This document shows, piece by piece, positions 32,893 to 43,213 of a stretch of DNA of 43,240 nt (position 1 is the first letter of the stretch; each line of letters begins with the position of its first letter). The stretch lies in contig JAJEGM010000014.1 of assembly GCA_022819825.1 (NCBI GenBank), positions 1 through 43,240 of the forward strand, in the 5' to 3' direction. A model generated the notes under the pieces. That model saw only the letters and a program-made list of their open reading frames with translations. It did not search any database and was not told where the DNA came from. The position numbers and the translations under genes are program-made. The stretch is from Acidimicrobiia bacterium. GTDB taxonomy: Bacteria; Actinomycetota; Acidimicrobiia; Acidimicrobiales; Bin134.

Positions 32893-33795
32893 ATGGTCAG
32901 TCTCGGAGTCCTTCCCCACATGCACGAGTCGGTGGTCACCGACGCCCGCTGGATCACCCAGTTCGCCCAGGCGATGGACGAAGAGGGAGTGGAGTCGATT
33001 TGGACGGTGGAGCACGTGGTGGTGGCCAACAACTACGAGCCCCGCTATTCGTATTCGGAGTCGGGGCGAATGCCCGGTGCCCCCGGCGTGGTGATGCCCG
33101 ACCCGCTGGAGATGCTGGCGTTCATGGCCTCGGTCACCGAGCGGGTGCGGCTGGGCACTGGGGTGGTGGTGCTGCCCCTGCACCCGCCGGCGGTAATGGC
33201 CAAGCGGGTGGCCACTCTCGATGCCCTCAGCGGCGGGCGGGTGATCCTCGGGGTAGGCAGCGGGTGGCAGATCGAGGAGTACGCCGCCTGCGGGGTGCCC
33301 TATGAGGGCCGGGGCGAGCGGCTCGACGAGTGCATCGGTGCCCTGCGGGAGCTGTGGGCCCCCGGCTACCGCACCTACGAGAGCAATGCGGTGAGTTTCA
33401 CCGAGTGCGAGAGCCTGCCCAATCCGGCCCAGTCCGGCGGCCCGCCCATCGTCATCGGGGGCAGCACCGGACGGGCCGCTCGTCGGGCCGGGAGGATTGG
33501 CGACGGGTTCTACCCTTACGTGATCTCGCCGGAGGACTATGCCGACCGGGTGGTCACCATACGGGCCACCGCCATAGAGCATGGCCGGGATCCCGATGCC
33601 ATTGAGATGACGGTGTGGCCGGGCAGCTATCAGCTGGGCGGGTCGTTCGACTTGGGCCTCATCGAGAGGTACGCCGAGTCGGGCCTCGACCGGCTAATCG
33701 TGTCGGCCGCGGAGTCGGGCAGCACCGACATCGACGATATCCGCCGCTTCGTCGGCCGCTACCAGGCCGAGGTGCTGGACAAGATCGGAGGATGA
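32893..33795 (+). CDS. LLM-class F420-dependent oxidoreductase
   Basis: A 300-residue luciferase-like protein. It starts MVSLGVLPHMHESVVTD and has the family blocks AQAMDEEGVESIWTVEHVVV, RVRLGTGVVVLPLHPPAVMAK, LDALSGGRVILGVGSGWQIE and PPIVIGGSTGRAARRAGRIGDGFYPY. The GGRVILGVGSGW block and phosphate-binding GGST near the end are typical of F420-using actinobacterial members. ATG 32893 is preferred; the open extension to 32854 lacks similarity. The metallo-beta-lactamase gene starts one base after its stop, with GGAGG for that gene lying inside this coding sequence, so translation is coupled. Confidence 0.9.
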   Translation: MVSLGVLPHMHESVVTDARWITQFAQAMDEEGVESIWTVEHVVVANNYEPRYSYSESGRMPGAPGVVMPDPLEMLAFMASVTERVRLGTGVVVLPLHPPAVMAKRVATLDALSGGRVILGVGSGWQIEEYAACGVPYEGRGERLDECIGALRELWAPGYRTYESNAVSFTECESLPNPAQSGGPPIVIGGSTGRAARRAGRIGDGFYPYVISPEDYADRVVTIRATAIEHGRDPDAIEMTVWPGSYQLGGSFDLGLIERYAESGLDRLIVSAAESGSTDIDDIRRFVGRYQAEVLDKIGG

Positions 33796-33796
33796 C

Positions 33797-34654
33797 ATGG
33801 CTCTGACCACACAGGTCGGCGATGTGAAGGTCATGTTGGTGCGGGAGACCCTGCAACCGGTTCCGGCCGAGGGAATGTATGTGGAACCCGACATGGCGGT
33901 GTTCGAGGCCAATGCCGACTGGCTTCGGCCCTATTTTCTGGACGACGAGGGCAACATGCCGCTGTCTATCCATGCCCTGGTGCTGGAGTCGGAGGGCCAG
34001 ACCATCATGGTGGACACCTGCATCGGGAACCGCCCCATCGAGATGGTTCCCCAGATGAGCCATCTGGGCGAAGGATTCCTCGACGAGCTGTCCGCGGCCG
34101 GTTTTGAACCGGGCGACATCGACATCGTGCTGTGTACCCACCTGCATTTCGACCACGTGGGCTGGAACACGATCCTGGTCGACGGGGAGTGGGTGCCAAC
34201 CTTCCCCAACGCCCGGTACTTGTTCAACCGCACCGAGTACGAATACTGGGACTCCGGTGCCGAAGGAGCGGCCATCACCTTCGGCGACGCTGTGCGCCCC
34301 GTGCTGGACGCCGGCCTGGCCGACCTGGTGGACAGCAACCATGAAGTGACCAGCGAGATCAGCCTGGAGCCCTCACCGGGCCACAGCCCCGGCCACGTAA
34401 GCGTGCGCATCTCATCGGCGGGCCAAGAGGCCGTGATCACCGGCGATCTAGTCCACCACCCTGTCCAGTTCTCCGCCCCCGAGTGGGTGATGACCGCCGA
34501 CGACGACCCGACAAGAGCCTCCGAGACCCGCAGAACCTTCCGCGACCGCTACGCCGACTCCGGCATCCTCATATTCGGCACCCACTTCGCCGGTCCCAGC
34601 TGCGGCCACCTCTCCCACACCGAAGGCCGCTGGGTATTCAGCGTCAAGTCGTAG
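33797..34654 (+). CDS. metallo-beta-lactamase-fold hydrolase
   Basis: A 285-residue MBL-fold enzyme. The zinc-binding signature H-x-H-x-D-H is HLHFDH at residues 115-120, followed by later ligands in SPGHSPGHVSVR, ITGDLVHHP and a final FGTHFAGPSCG. The arrangement resembles the lactonase or hydrolase branch with an extended N-terminus, as in N-acyl homoserine lactonase-like proteins and Atu-type hydrolases; true beta-lactamase activity is not implied. The ATG follows GGAGG at the end of the LLM gene. The paired LLM-MBL arrangement suggests sequential oxidation and ring opening of a cyclic ester, which is inference. Confidence 0.88.
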   Translation: MALTTQVGDVKVMLVRETLQPVPAEGMYVEPDMAVFEANADWLRPYFLDDEGNMPLSIHALVLESEGQTIMVDTCIGNRPIEMVPQMSHLGEGFLDELSAAGFEPGDIDIVLCTHLHFDHVGWNTILVDGEWVPTFPNARYLFNRTEYEYWDSGAEGAAITFGDAVRPVLDAGLADLVDSNHEVTSEISLEPSPGHSPGHVSVRISSAGQEAVITGDLVHHPVQFSAPEWVMTADDDPTRASETRRTFRDRYADSGILIFGTHFAGPSCGHLSHTEGRWVFSVKS

Positions 34655-34715
34655 CCAGCACCTATGTAGGTGGTTGTAAGACACCCTGATGCTCGGTAGG
34701 GTCAGGTCATCACTC

Positions 34716-34737
34716 GGGGACAGTGGAAACGGTCCCC
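34716..34737 (+). other. short inverted repeat upstream of 34772
   Basis: GGGGAC and GTCCCC (34716-34721, 34732-34737) can form a 6-bp stem with a 10-base loop between the metallo-hydrolase stop and the small membrane gene. No T-tract follows, so it is a weak candidate for either a transcript-end structure or a leader hairpin. Confidence 0.35.
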
Positions 34738-34771
34738 CTCCAAAGAGACAGAGAATCCGAGGAGGCAGGGA

Positions 34772-35071
34772 ATGCCTGTGAGTGAGCCAATAGGCGAGGA
34801 TCGGCGCCTAGCGCTGATGCAGCGTCTAACCAAGGTCTTGGGAGAGGAGGAAGCCAGAACGCTTATGGAGAGCCTTCCCCCCACCTACTGGCACAACCTT
34901 GCCACCAAAGACGACGTCAGAGCCCTCAAGGAATGGACCCAGGCAGAGTTCACGAATTTTCGGGGCGAGATGAAGCAGATGTTCGCCCAGCAGACCCGAA
35001 CGCTGATGTTCATGCTGATGGGGTTCGCCGTGACGATCTGGGGTTCAATCCTGGCCGTCGGCCTCAGTTGA
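34772..35071 (+). CDS. small coiled-coil protein with one C-terminal membrane helix
   Basis: A 99-residue protein of no recognised named family. Residues 8-70 are charged and helical (RRLALMQRLTKVLGEEEARTL, then KDDVRALKEWTQAEFTNFRG), and residues 77-97, LMFMLMGFAVTIWGSILAVGL, form a single transmembrane helix. The overall plan, a short coiled coil ending in a membrane anchor, resembles the many small DUF1640-like actinobacterial proteins. A good ribosome-binding site (GAGGAGG) precedes the ATG. It lies at the edge of the accessory region. The 3' end converges on the small hypothetical at 35102. Confidence 0.65.
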   Translation: MPVSEPIGEDRRLALMQRLTKVLGEEEARTLMESLPPTYWHNLATKDDVRALKEWTQAEFTNFRGEMKQMFAQQTRTLMFMLMGFAVTIWGSILAVGLS

Positions 35072-35101
35072 CGCTGTTTCCTGCGACCGAGGCGCGGGCC
35101 A

Positions 35102-35527
35102 TCACCCTTCGGGCAGCAGTTCAGTCGTTCGGTGCGCGCCATGCAGCACAAGCCGGGGACACTCTGGAGTGGGTTTCGCTGCCCTCGAGGTCGTTAGCGT
35201 TGCGGGACCTCCGGCACTTTGGACGAATTCGCTGCACCAGTCCATCTCGATCCCTCCGGCTGCGCTTACTTCCGCGATTATCGCCAAAGCGTGCGCTGTC
35301 GCCTTCTCTGTGTTGTAGGCACTGGGCAAACAGAACTCCAGTTCTATCTGGCCGTTCGAGGCCTGGCCCCATAGGCTCGGATCCACCAGGCCGCTGATCT
35401 CATAGAGCTTGTCAGCCATCTGCTCGAAGGCAACCGAGAACTCTTCGCTGGTCAGATGCCGCTCGACGTCGCCATCAACAGCCATGAGAACCCCCTCGTA
35501 CGTCACTTCCACATGGGCGGTTCCCAT
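35102..35527 (-). CDS. hypothetical protein
   Basis: A 141-residue protein, not recognised. The start at ATG 35527 is preferred because GAGGAG sits six bases upstream; an upstream ATG at 35551 would put that ribosome-binding site inside the coding region. The first 90 residues look folded (TAHVEVTYEGVLMAVDGDVE, then EEFSVAFEQMADKLYEI and IELEFCLPSAYN), with alternating strands and a helix. The C-terminal 45 residues, rich in Thr, Pro and Arg, are low complexity and may be disordered. Codon use is ordinary. No neighbour suggests a function. Confidence 0.5.
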   Translation of the reverse strand: MGTAHVEVTYEGVLMAVDGDVERHLTSEEFSVAFEQMADKLYEISGLVDPSLWGQASNGQIELEFCLPSAYNTEKATAHALAIIAEVSAAGGIEMDWCSEFVQSAGGPATLTTSRAAKPTPECPRLVLHGAHRTTELLPEG

Positions 35528-35593
35528 CGTCATCTCCTCAACAACGCTCATTGGTTCGGGGCATCCTAGTGACGTTGTTGCTCAGTGCTCCCT

Positions 35594-35619
35594 TTGTAGG
35601 TGGTTACCTGTCTCTACAA
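35594..35619. other. inverted repeat in the 35528-35795 intergenic region
   Basis: TTGTAG (35594-35599) and CTACAA (35614-35619) form a perfect 6-bp stem around a 14-base loop, upstream of the 35527 start. The rest of the 268-base gap holds no other structure or ORF that I can support, apart from GTAGGTGGTT shared with 34668-34677. Confidence 0.35.
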
Positions 35620-35795
35620 CGCTTCCATGAAGTTGGCCAGAGTCGCGTGCTAAGCCCCTTTTTGGCGAGTGCTCCACTTGAACAGTGAGCCAACGAAGTC
35701 TCCATCCTTGTCCCGGGCATTCGCAGCGTTGCCAAATACCAGCAGGTCAGCCCGGCTTCCCTCTTGAGCGCAGCCAGAAAATTCAGAGGGAATGA

Positions 35796-37898
35796 ATGTG
35801 GGCATACGATAATCTCAATGGTGTGATACGTCGAATGCGCGAGTTACCTCAAAGGGCTCAACTGCCGCAGAGCCTTCTTCAAGATGAATCAATTTCAGGT
35901 GACTTCGTGATAAAAAGAGTCCTTCCTCCTGGACCTGAGCGAGAGGCCGTCCTCGCGAGGGTGATCGGGGACCTCGAAGGCAAGGCATCCAAACTAGAAG
36001 AACTAGCGGGACAACTCCGCGAGCTTGTCTCTCGACATGATCCAGTTCAACTGATTCCATCCATAGCTGTACCAGCGCTAATGGGGCTAGTAGATCCATT
36101 CGCAGATCCAACAGCGCCAGATGATGTCACCCGAACTTTTGGGACAGAAGCCAAGATCGAATACCTTGTCGGCCTTGCTCTATGTGGGCCTCCTGGGAGC
36201 GATAATGTCGATGAAATGGTTACTAGAGAGGCAGTTCAACTTGTAACTGATGTGTTTGAAGCCGCACAGGCAAGGATGATTTTGCGGAGCAGAACTAGAA
36301 GTGAAATTGACGACATAGAATTTGGCTCTGCCAGTTTTCTGCTGCGATTCGAGCGTTTGCTTGACCGAATGGCAGGATACGAAGTGCATTTGGAAGAAAT
36401 TGCTAACGCGGTATTTGAACCTCATAGAGAGTTTTACTGTGCAGAACTTGGATTTTGTCCAAGCGATGTCATCACATCAGTAAGGGGACATATTGCGTGG
36501 TGCAATTTTGAGCTCGAAGCTGCTCGCGTCGCAATTCATGAAAATATGAATTCAGAACGTATCGATAATGCAATTGCCGCACAAAGTGTGCATCGCTTCC
36601 ACCAAGCGTTAGAAGCGCGATACATCTGGACTCCAGAACTCCTTGCTGATAGCACCAATATACCCAAACTTGATATTAGCATGGCTATGCAAAAGATGTC
36701 TGCTGAGTTCGGATGTCAACCAGACTATTTGACTCCTTTTGATGAAAATAAGGCAAGGTGGTATCCGATCATTAGACTTTCAGACCATGAGTATCTTGTT
36801 CCAGACCCGTGGGCAATTGTTCACGGTTTGCATAATTGGCTTCAGAATTATATCCAGAACAATTCGATTTCCAATATCGTTGAACGGTATCCAAAGCATC
36901 GGAGTGATGGGGCAGAGAGGTTAGTGTCAGAGAGTCTTGGAGCTATTTTTAGAAATCAGGCAGTGTATGCAGGCCAACACTATGATTGTAGTGAGGGTCA
37001 TGGTGAGATTGATTGTCTTGTTGCAAGCTCTACCCCTGTGATAATCGAAGTCAAATCTCGTTCACTTACTGAACAGGGACGTAGAGGACTCTTGCAGCGC
37101 ATTCGCACTGTTGCGCGTGACGTAGTAGACAAATCGTTCGACCAAACTCGGAGAGCCTGCACATACATAATGGAAGAGGGGGGAAGAGAGTTCTCGGATA
37201 GACAAGGAGGCAAGTCGGTATTCTTGTTACCAAATAATGTCAATAGGCCAATTGAAGTTGTGATAACAATGGAAAGAATGGACCCGCTCGCGTTGGCTGC
37301 TGGAGAACTGGTGAGTAATGGTCAGGCGAAGGGTGTTTGGATTACTAGTTTGTCTGACTTTCTAATGGTTCGAGATATTCTTGACGACGCTGCGAGCTTC
37401 ATGCATTATGCTAGCGTTCGTGGAGAGGCATCTAGTCTGCATAGTCTAAGGTTCTATATGGAGTCTGATGTTCTAGAGACATATCTCAGTGATCGACTTG
37501 TTACGGTACTACATGATGCTGCTAACGGGGAAGAGGGTGGACGCTTGATTCTTGGCTACAATAGCGGCAAGGTGAATTCATTCTTCATATTATCAGGAAT
37601 TGATGTTGAAGTAGAAAAACCGAGTACGTGTGTGCCAATTTCAATAGTTGAAGCATTGAGGGAGTGCTCTCCGGGCTATTCAGAGGTGTGGGTGGCCATC
37701 GCATTATCCGTAATGAGCACTCCAATAAATGAGTGGCGAACCTGGCGTCGGTTTTTGCGGAGACACAGAGAAGAACGCACTTTTCTTCTTCCGTGTGGAA
37801 AAGCTGGAATTGTCGTTTCTACAGCAGTGACGCAAGCCGAAGTGAGAGATGAATCTATCCCGACATTAATAATTCCTCGTAGTAAATTGGCGGCGTAA
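35796..37898 (+). CDS. large AT-rich protein with PD-(D/E)XK nuclease motif, putative defence gene
   Basis: A 700-residue protein of unrecognised family. The best-defined part is a nuclease-like core near 360-435: AERLVSESLGAIF, then GEID (Glu404, Asp406) and VIIEVKSRS with Glu418 and Lys420, the D-x(n)-ExK pattern of PD-(D/E)XK or NERD-like nucleases. The N-terminal 350 residues are largely helical and the C-terminal 250 residues mixed, neither with a clear homologue by eye. The coding region is strikingly AT-rich and rich in A/T-ending codons, unlike its surroundings, a strong sign of recent transfer. AGAGGG precedes the ATG at 35796. It stands alone on its strand, and no methylase or helicase is adjacent. 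Confidence 0.7.
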   Translation: MWAYDNLNGVIRRMRELPQRAQLPQSLLQDESISGDFVIKRVLPPGPEREAVLARVIGDLEGKASKLEELAGQLRELVSRHDPVQLIPSIAVPALMGLVDPFADPTAPDDVTRTFGTEAKIEYLVGLALCGPPGSDNVDEMVTREAVQLVTDVFEAAQARMILRSRTRSEIDDIEFGSASFLLRFERLLDRMAGYEVHLEEIANAVFEPHREFYCAELGFCPSDVITSVRGHIAWCNFELEAARVAIHENMNSERIDNAIAAQSVHRFHQALEARYIWTPELLADSTNIPKLDISMAMQKMSAEFGCQPDYLTPFDENKARWYPIIRLSDHEYLVPDPWAIVHGLHNWLQNYIQNNSISNIVERYPKHRSDGAERLVSESLGAIFRNQAVYAGQHYDCSEGHGEIDCLVASSTPVIIEVKSRSLTEQGRRGLLQRIRTVARDVVDKSFDQTRRACTYIMEEGGREFSDRQGGKSVFLLPNNVNRPIEVVITMERMDPLALAAGELVSNGQAKGVWITSLSDFLMVRDILDDAASFMHYASVRGEASSLHSLRFYMESDVLETYLSDRLVTVLHDAANGEEGGRLILGYNSGKVNSFFILSGIDVEVEKPSTCVPISIVEALRECSPGYSEVWVAIALSVMSTPINEWRTWRRFLRRHREERTFLLPCGKAGIVVSTAVTQAEVRDESIPTLIIPRSKLAA

Positions 37899-38032
37899 CT
37901 ATCGTAAAGAATGGGCAGGAGTGAATGCGCTGGTATTGAAACAAGAGTGGAAATTGCAAAAGGTCATGATGCAAGGACAGATTTAGCTTGAACATCTTGG
38001 GAGGGGTTGCTTCATTATGCATCGCGGGGGAC

Positions 38033-38965
38033 TTAGTATCTGCCTTGGGTATGGTAGGCCAAACGTGATTGATCACTGGTCACCGATACCCGGGCCATCA
38101 CTCGGCGGGTGGGGTGGTAGTCGTTGACGCCGTAGTGCTGAACGGCTTGGTTGTCCCAGATCACCACAGTGTCAGCGGCCCAGCGGATCCGACAGTGGTA
38201 TTCGGGGATCTCGGCTTGGCGGCAGAGCAGGTTGAGCAACTCGTCGCTGTCGTCAACCGGTGAGCCGTCGCGGTCGATCAACTCGGTGGTGAAACCGGCA
38301 TTCACGAACAGGGTGAGCCGTCCGGTGCGGGGATGGCGGCGAGCCACCGGGTGGATTGCGGGAGGAACTTCGGCCCGCAGTTTGTCCAGGTCCTCCCCGT
38401 ACTTGTCGGCGTAGGCCCCGATGCTCCAGTCGTGGCGGGCTGACAGGGATGTCAGTCGGTCTTGAAGAACAGGGTCAAGGTTGTCCCAAGCGGCGGCCAT
38501 GTCGGCGAACAGGGTGTCGCCACCCACAGAAGGAACCTCGATAGCTCGCAGGATGGTGCAGACTGGCGGGTGAGTCCGGAACGTGCCGTCGGTGTGCCAC
38601 ATGTTCTCCAAGCCGACCATGGTGTCGTTGCGCTCAAAGGTGATGGCATCTGTTTGGGCGGCGGTGCTGGGACTGGGGATCAGCTGATCGTCGGTGAGCG
38701 GTCCCCAGCGAAGGGCCAGCGCTCCCTGGGCGGAGACATCGATGGGTTGATCTCGCACGATCAGCACCTTCCATTCCAGCAAGGCCCGGTCGAGCTCCGC
38801 GAACAACTCGTCGTCCACATCCTCTAGAGACAGGCCGGATAGTTCAGCACCAATAGTGGGAGCTAAAGGTGAGATCTCGAATCGCTGGAATTGGGCCGGT
38901 TCCCAGTTCTCCGGAAGCCGGCACATAATCCGGGGCCCTACGGGATGGCGGCGCATAGTCGCCAT
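38033..38965 (-). CDS. TauD/TfdA-family Fe(II)/2-oxoglutarate dioxygenase
   Basis: A 310-residue enzyme of the taurine/2,4-D dioxygenase family, which hydroxylates a sulfonate, phenoxyacid or related substrate with release of an aldehyde. Iron ligands are His124 and Asp126 in MWHTDGTF and His277 in WDNQAVQHYG, and the 2-oxoglutarate-binding Arg288 is in YHPTRRVM. N-terminal LAPTIGAELSGLSLED is the family strand. The start is uncertain: ATG 38965, ATG 38956 and TTG 38989 are in frame; 38965 is used because it avoids overlap with the upstream gene. The carboxymuconolactone-decarboxylase gene lies 20 bases upstream on the same strand, so they probably form an operon. Confidence 0.88.
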   Translation of the reverse strand: MATMRRHPVGPRIMCRLPENWEPAQFQRFEISPLAPTIGAELSGLSLEDVDDELFAELDRALLEWKVLIVRDQPIDVSAQGALALRWGPLTDDQLIPSPSTAAQTDAITFERNDTMVGLENMWHTDGTFRTHPPVCTILRAIEVPSVGGDTLFADMAAAWDNLDPVLQDRLTSLSARHDWSIGAYADKYGEDLDKLRAEVPPAIHPVARRHPRTGRLTLFVNAGFTTELIDRDGSPVDDSDELLNLLCRQAEIPEYHCRIRWAADTVVIWDNQAVQHYGVNDYHPTRRVMARVSVTSDQSRLAYHTQGRY

Positions 38966-38985
38966 TGTTACCCACAGGTGTTCCC

Positions 38986-39330
38986 TCAATTAGCGGCGTC
39001 GCGCTCGGCGAAGATGTCGGTGGCGATTTCGAAAGCCTTCATGGCCGCGGGAAAGCCGGCGTAGATGGCGGCTTGGATCATGACCTCGCAGATCTCCTCA
39101 CGGCTCAGGCCGAAGGAGTCCAAGCCCATGATGACGTGTTCGCGGATGGCGAACTCGTTGCCCAAGGCGGTCATCATGGCGATGGTGGCCAGGCTGCGCT
39201 CCCGGCGGCTCAGCACTGGCCGGCCCCACACCGCCGACGGCCCCACTCTCAGCATTTCCATCACGTCGTCGCGGACTTCATCGGGAATGGGCAGTCGGCT
39301 AAGCACATCGGGCTGACGAGGTTCGGTCAT
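38986..39330 (-). CDS. carboxymuconolactone decarboxylase family protein
   Basis: A 114-residue all-helical CMD/AhpD-like protein. The core is RERSLATIAMMTALGNEFAIREHVIMG, LSREEICEVMIQAAIYAGFPAAMKA, the expected two helices. It lacks the CxxC of AhpD-type peroxidases, so it is closer to gamma-carboxymuconolactone decarboxylase (decarboxylation in the protocatechuate pathway), but no neighbouring beta-ketoadipate gene is present, so that assignment is tentative. ATG 39330 is preferred over an upstream start at 39348. It precedes the TauD gene in the same orientation. Confidence 0.85.
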   Translation of the reverse strand: MTEPRQPDVLSRLPIPDEVRDDVMEMLRVGPSAVWGRPVLSRRERSLATIAMMTALGNEFAIREHVIMGLDSFGLSREEICEVMIQAAIYAGFPAAMKAFEIATDIFAERDAAN

Positions 39331-39476
39331 GGCCTGACCGTACTCCAACGGTGGCTACTGTCCGCACCCGGCCCTTGAGCCCGTCCATTGATCCAATGCG
39401 GTGAGGATCTGGCCATCGGGCCCAGTAGTTTGGGTTAGCGAATCAGGCTGCCTCCAAGGGCCAAGGCTGTGAGTGC

Positions 39477-39764
39477 ATGGAAAACGATGGCAAGTTGAAC
39501 AGACCTACTGAAGTCGAAGCGCGAGAGGGATACCGGGTCTGGCTTCGATACTCAGATGGGGTGACTGGTGAGGTTGACCTAGCTGATCTGGCTGGTCGAG
39601 GAGTGTTCAAAGCCTGGGAAAGCCGCGCCTGTTTTGAGGCGGTGCGAGTTGCTGAAAATGGAGGTATCGCCTGGGGAGAAGAGATTGAGCTTTGCCCCGA
39701 TGCCCTCTACATGCGACTCACTGGCAAGTTGGTTCTGAACCCTCCAGCAGGACCGACTCGTTGA
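39477..39764 (+). CDS. DUF2442 domain protein
   Basis: A 95-residue protein matching the DUF2442 pattern: REGYRVWLRYSDGVTGEVDL, then a short hydrophobic LADLAGRGVF, and AVRVAENGGIAWGEEIELCP followed by the terminal LYMRL block. DUF2442 proteins are often next to DUF4160 partners and toxin-antitoxin-like modules, and their role is unknown. Here no DUF4160 partner is found on either side. It is separated from hsdM by 164 bases that hold a strongly structured region. Confidence 0.75.
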   Translation: MENDGKLNRPTEVEAREGYRVWLRYSDGVTGEVDLADLAGRGVFKAWESRACFEAVRVAENGGIAWGEEIELCPDALYMRLTGKLVLNPPAGPTR

Positions 39765-39789
39765 AGTGAGTCGGGTGCGCTCCGTACCT

Positions 39790-39861
39790 AGTGGTTTGGA
39801 GCGGTTTCAGGCTGCTTCAGAAGAGTTGGGAGTACCAACTGAACTAGTCCAGCAAACCACT
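39790..39861. repeat. nested inverted repeats upstream of hsdM
   Basis: AGTGGTTTG (39790-39798) is perfectly complementary to CAAACCACT (39853-39861). Inside it AGTTGG (39824-39829) and CCAACT (39835-39840) form a second perfect 6-bp stem around a GAGTA loop. The remaining space to the hsdM start at 39929 shows only a GGAGG ribosome-binding site. It could be a leader RNA, an operator array or a remnant of a small mobile repeat; the sequence alone does not decide. Confidence 0.6.
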
Positions 39862-39928
39862 TAGCAGAGTCGGGGTGGAGTAACTTCCCCGGTACCCGTA
39901 CAGCAGCAAAGCAGGAGGTGAGGTACAG

Positions 39929-41553
<1,625 letters not shown>

Positions 41554-41554
<1 letters not shown>

Positions 41555-43134
41555 TGACTGAACGACTCGACCTGCTGCCCCGCCACCGGGAGCAAGTCGA
41601 GGCCTTACTTCAAGAACACGTCCCCGATGCAGAAGTATGGGCCTACGGCAGCCGTGTCAATGGCCAAAGCCACGATGTCAGCGACCTTGATCTCGTCCTC
41701 CGCGGCCCAAACTTAGAAGAGATCAATGCCTCCCAACTCGCAGACCTCAATGAAGCCTTCACGGAGTCCGACATCCCGTACTTGGTCAATACTCATGACT
41801 GGGCCAGGTTGCCAGCGAGCTTCCATCAGGAGATTAAGCGAAATAATGTGATTGTCATAAAAAGGGGTGCCAAGTCTTTCTTGTCAACCTACGAACTTCG
41901 CATTCGAAGCGACTCGATTGAAAGTGGCTCGTTGTATAGACCGTATTTTCCGGGACACTGGGATAAGCACTCTCTGTATTCTCTTGCTGAATGGGTGAAC
42001 GGTATACCATTCAAGAAAATTCAGTTTAAAGATGGTGGAAAACCAGTAATCAAAATTGCTGAAATCAAGAATGGTATTACTGAACAAACAAAGTTTACCC
42101 ATGATGAATTTGATGAATCTGTCTATGTGCGATCTGGGGATATGCTCTTTTCTTGGTCAGGCCAACCTGAAACGTCCATCGGGGCATTTCGTTGGTATGG
42201 TCCAGAGGGTTGGCTAAACCAACACATTTTCCGTGTCACTCCAAATCCAAAACTAGATTACAGATTCTTCTACTACTTGTTAGAATATCTGAAGCCAAAC
42301 TTTGTTGAGATAGCTCGGAACAAGCAAACTACAGGATTAGGACACGTAACCAAGAGAGACTTGAGGGACTTAGAAGTCGCAGTTCCATCCTTGCAAGTTC
42401 AGGCAGCTATAGCCAGTATTCTTGGCACACTTGACGACAAGATCGAATTAAACCGTCGCATGGGTCAGACTTTAGAAGAATTGGCAAAAGCACTATTCAC
42501 ATCTTGGTTCATAGACTTCGACCCTGTACAGGTCAAGATGGAGAGCCGTTGGCTCCCCGGTCAATCCCTTCCCGGTCTCTCTTCCGAATACTATGATCTT
42601 TTTCCAAATGTTCTTGTAGATAATGAACTGAATCGAATACCCGAGGGTTGGGAGATTTGTTCTCTGGATGATTTAGGAACATTCAGAAACGGTCTGGCGT
42701 TGCAGAAATACAGACCAGACGTAGATGATGAATGCCCTTTGCCTGTAATCAAGATAGCTCAACTCAGAAGCGGGAAGACTGACAGCAAAGAGTGGGCATC
42801 GTCAAAGATAACTCCAGAGTGCATCCTGTATGATGGTGACATTGTATTTTCGTGGTCAGGTAGTTTGATGGTTAAAATTTGGTGCGGTGGCGTTGGTGCA
42901 CTGAATCAGCATCTATTCAAAGTTGACTCTAAAAATTATCCGAAATGGTTTCTCTACTTCTGGTTGAAACAGCACCTCAACCACTTTAGAGAGATCGCGT
43001 CCGACAAAGCCACTACAATGGGTCATATCAAGCGTCAGCATTTGGCTGACGCTAAATGTATAGTGCCAGAGAAAGATGTTTTAAAAGCAGCTGACACATA
43101 CTGGCTCTTCGCGTCGAAGCTGGGACCAGGGTGA
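41554..43134 (+). CDS. hsdS: nucleotidyltransferase-HsdS fusion, type I specificity subunit (C-terminally short)
   Basis: A 526-residue protein starting at ATG 41554, which overlaps the hsdM stop. Residues 1-104 form an MNT-type minimal nucleotidyltransferase: EVWAYGSRVNG with Gly32-Ser33 and SDLDLVL with Asp44 and Asp46, ending HDWARLPASFHQEI, matching stand-alone domains of that class. From about 110 the HsdS part follows: TRD1 (SLYSLAEWVNGIPFKKIQFK), the central coiled region QAAIASILGTLDDKIELNRR with ALFTSWFIDFDPV, and TRD2 (RIPEGWEICSLDDLGTFRNG). The C-terminal conserved helical region that normally follows TRD2 is missing: the frame stops soon after YWLFASKLGPG. Base composition drops sharply inside the TRDs, as expected for recombining specificity domains. 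The remaining parts read continuously with no frameshift. Confidence 0.85.
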
Positions 43135-43157
43135 TTTGGGGGTCCACCACTGAGGGT

Positions 43158-43212
43158 GGGGGCCTCGCCGATTCTTGTGACTGACACATAGTCCAAGAGA
43201 CGGGAGGCCCCC
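43158..43212 (+). other. hairpin that can sequester a ribosome-binding site
   Basis: GGGGGCCTC (43158-43166) is complementary over nine bases to GAGGCCCCC (43204-43212). The 3' arm covers most of the GGGAGG at 43202-43207 that would serve as the ribosome-binding site of a GTG at 43214. Such pairing is typical of 5' leaders that keep translation low, for example in transposase mRNAs. Confidence 0.5.
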
Positions 43213-43213
43213 G

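Noticed and set aside
39790..39861. Interpretation of the nested repeats as a tRNA gene
   Set aside because: No anticodon arm, no T-arm GTTC, and wrong stem lengths.
43158..43212. The hairpin at the end of hsdS as a rho-independent terminator
   Set aside because: The loop is long and no T-tract follows; the 3' arm overlaps a ribosome-binding site instead.
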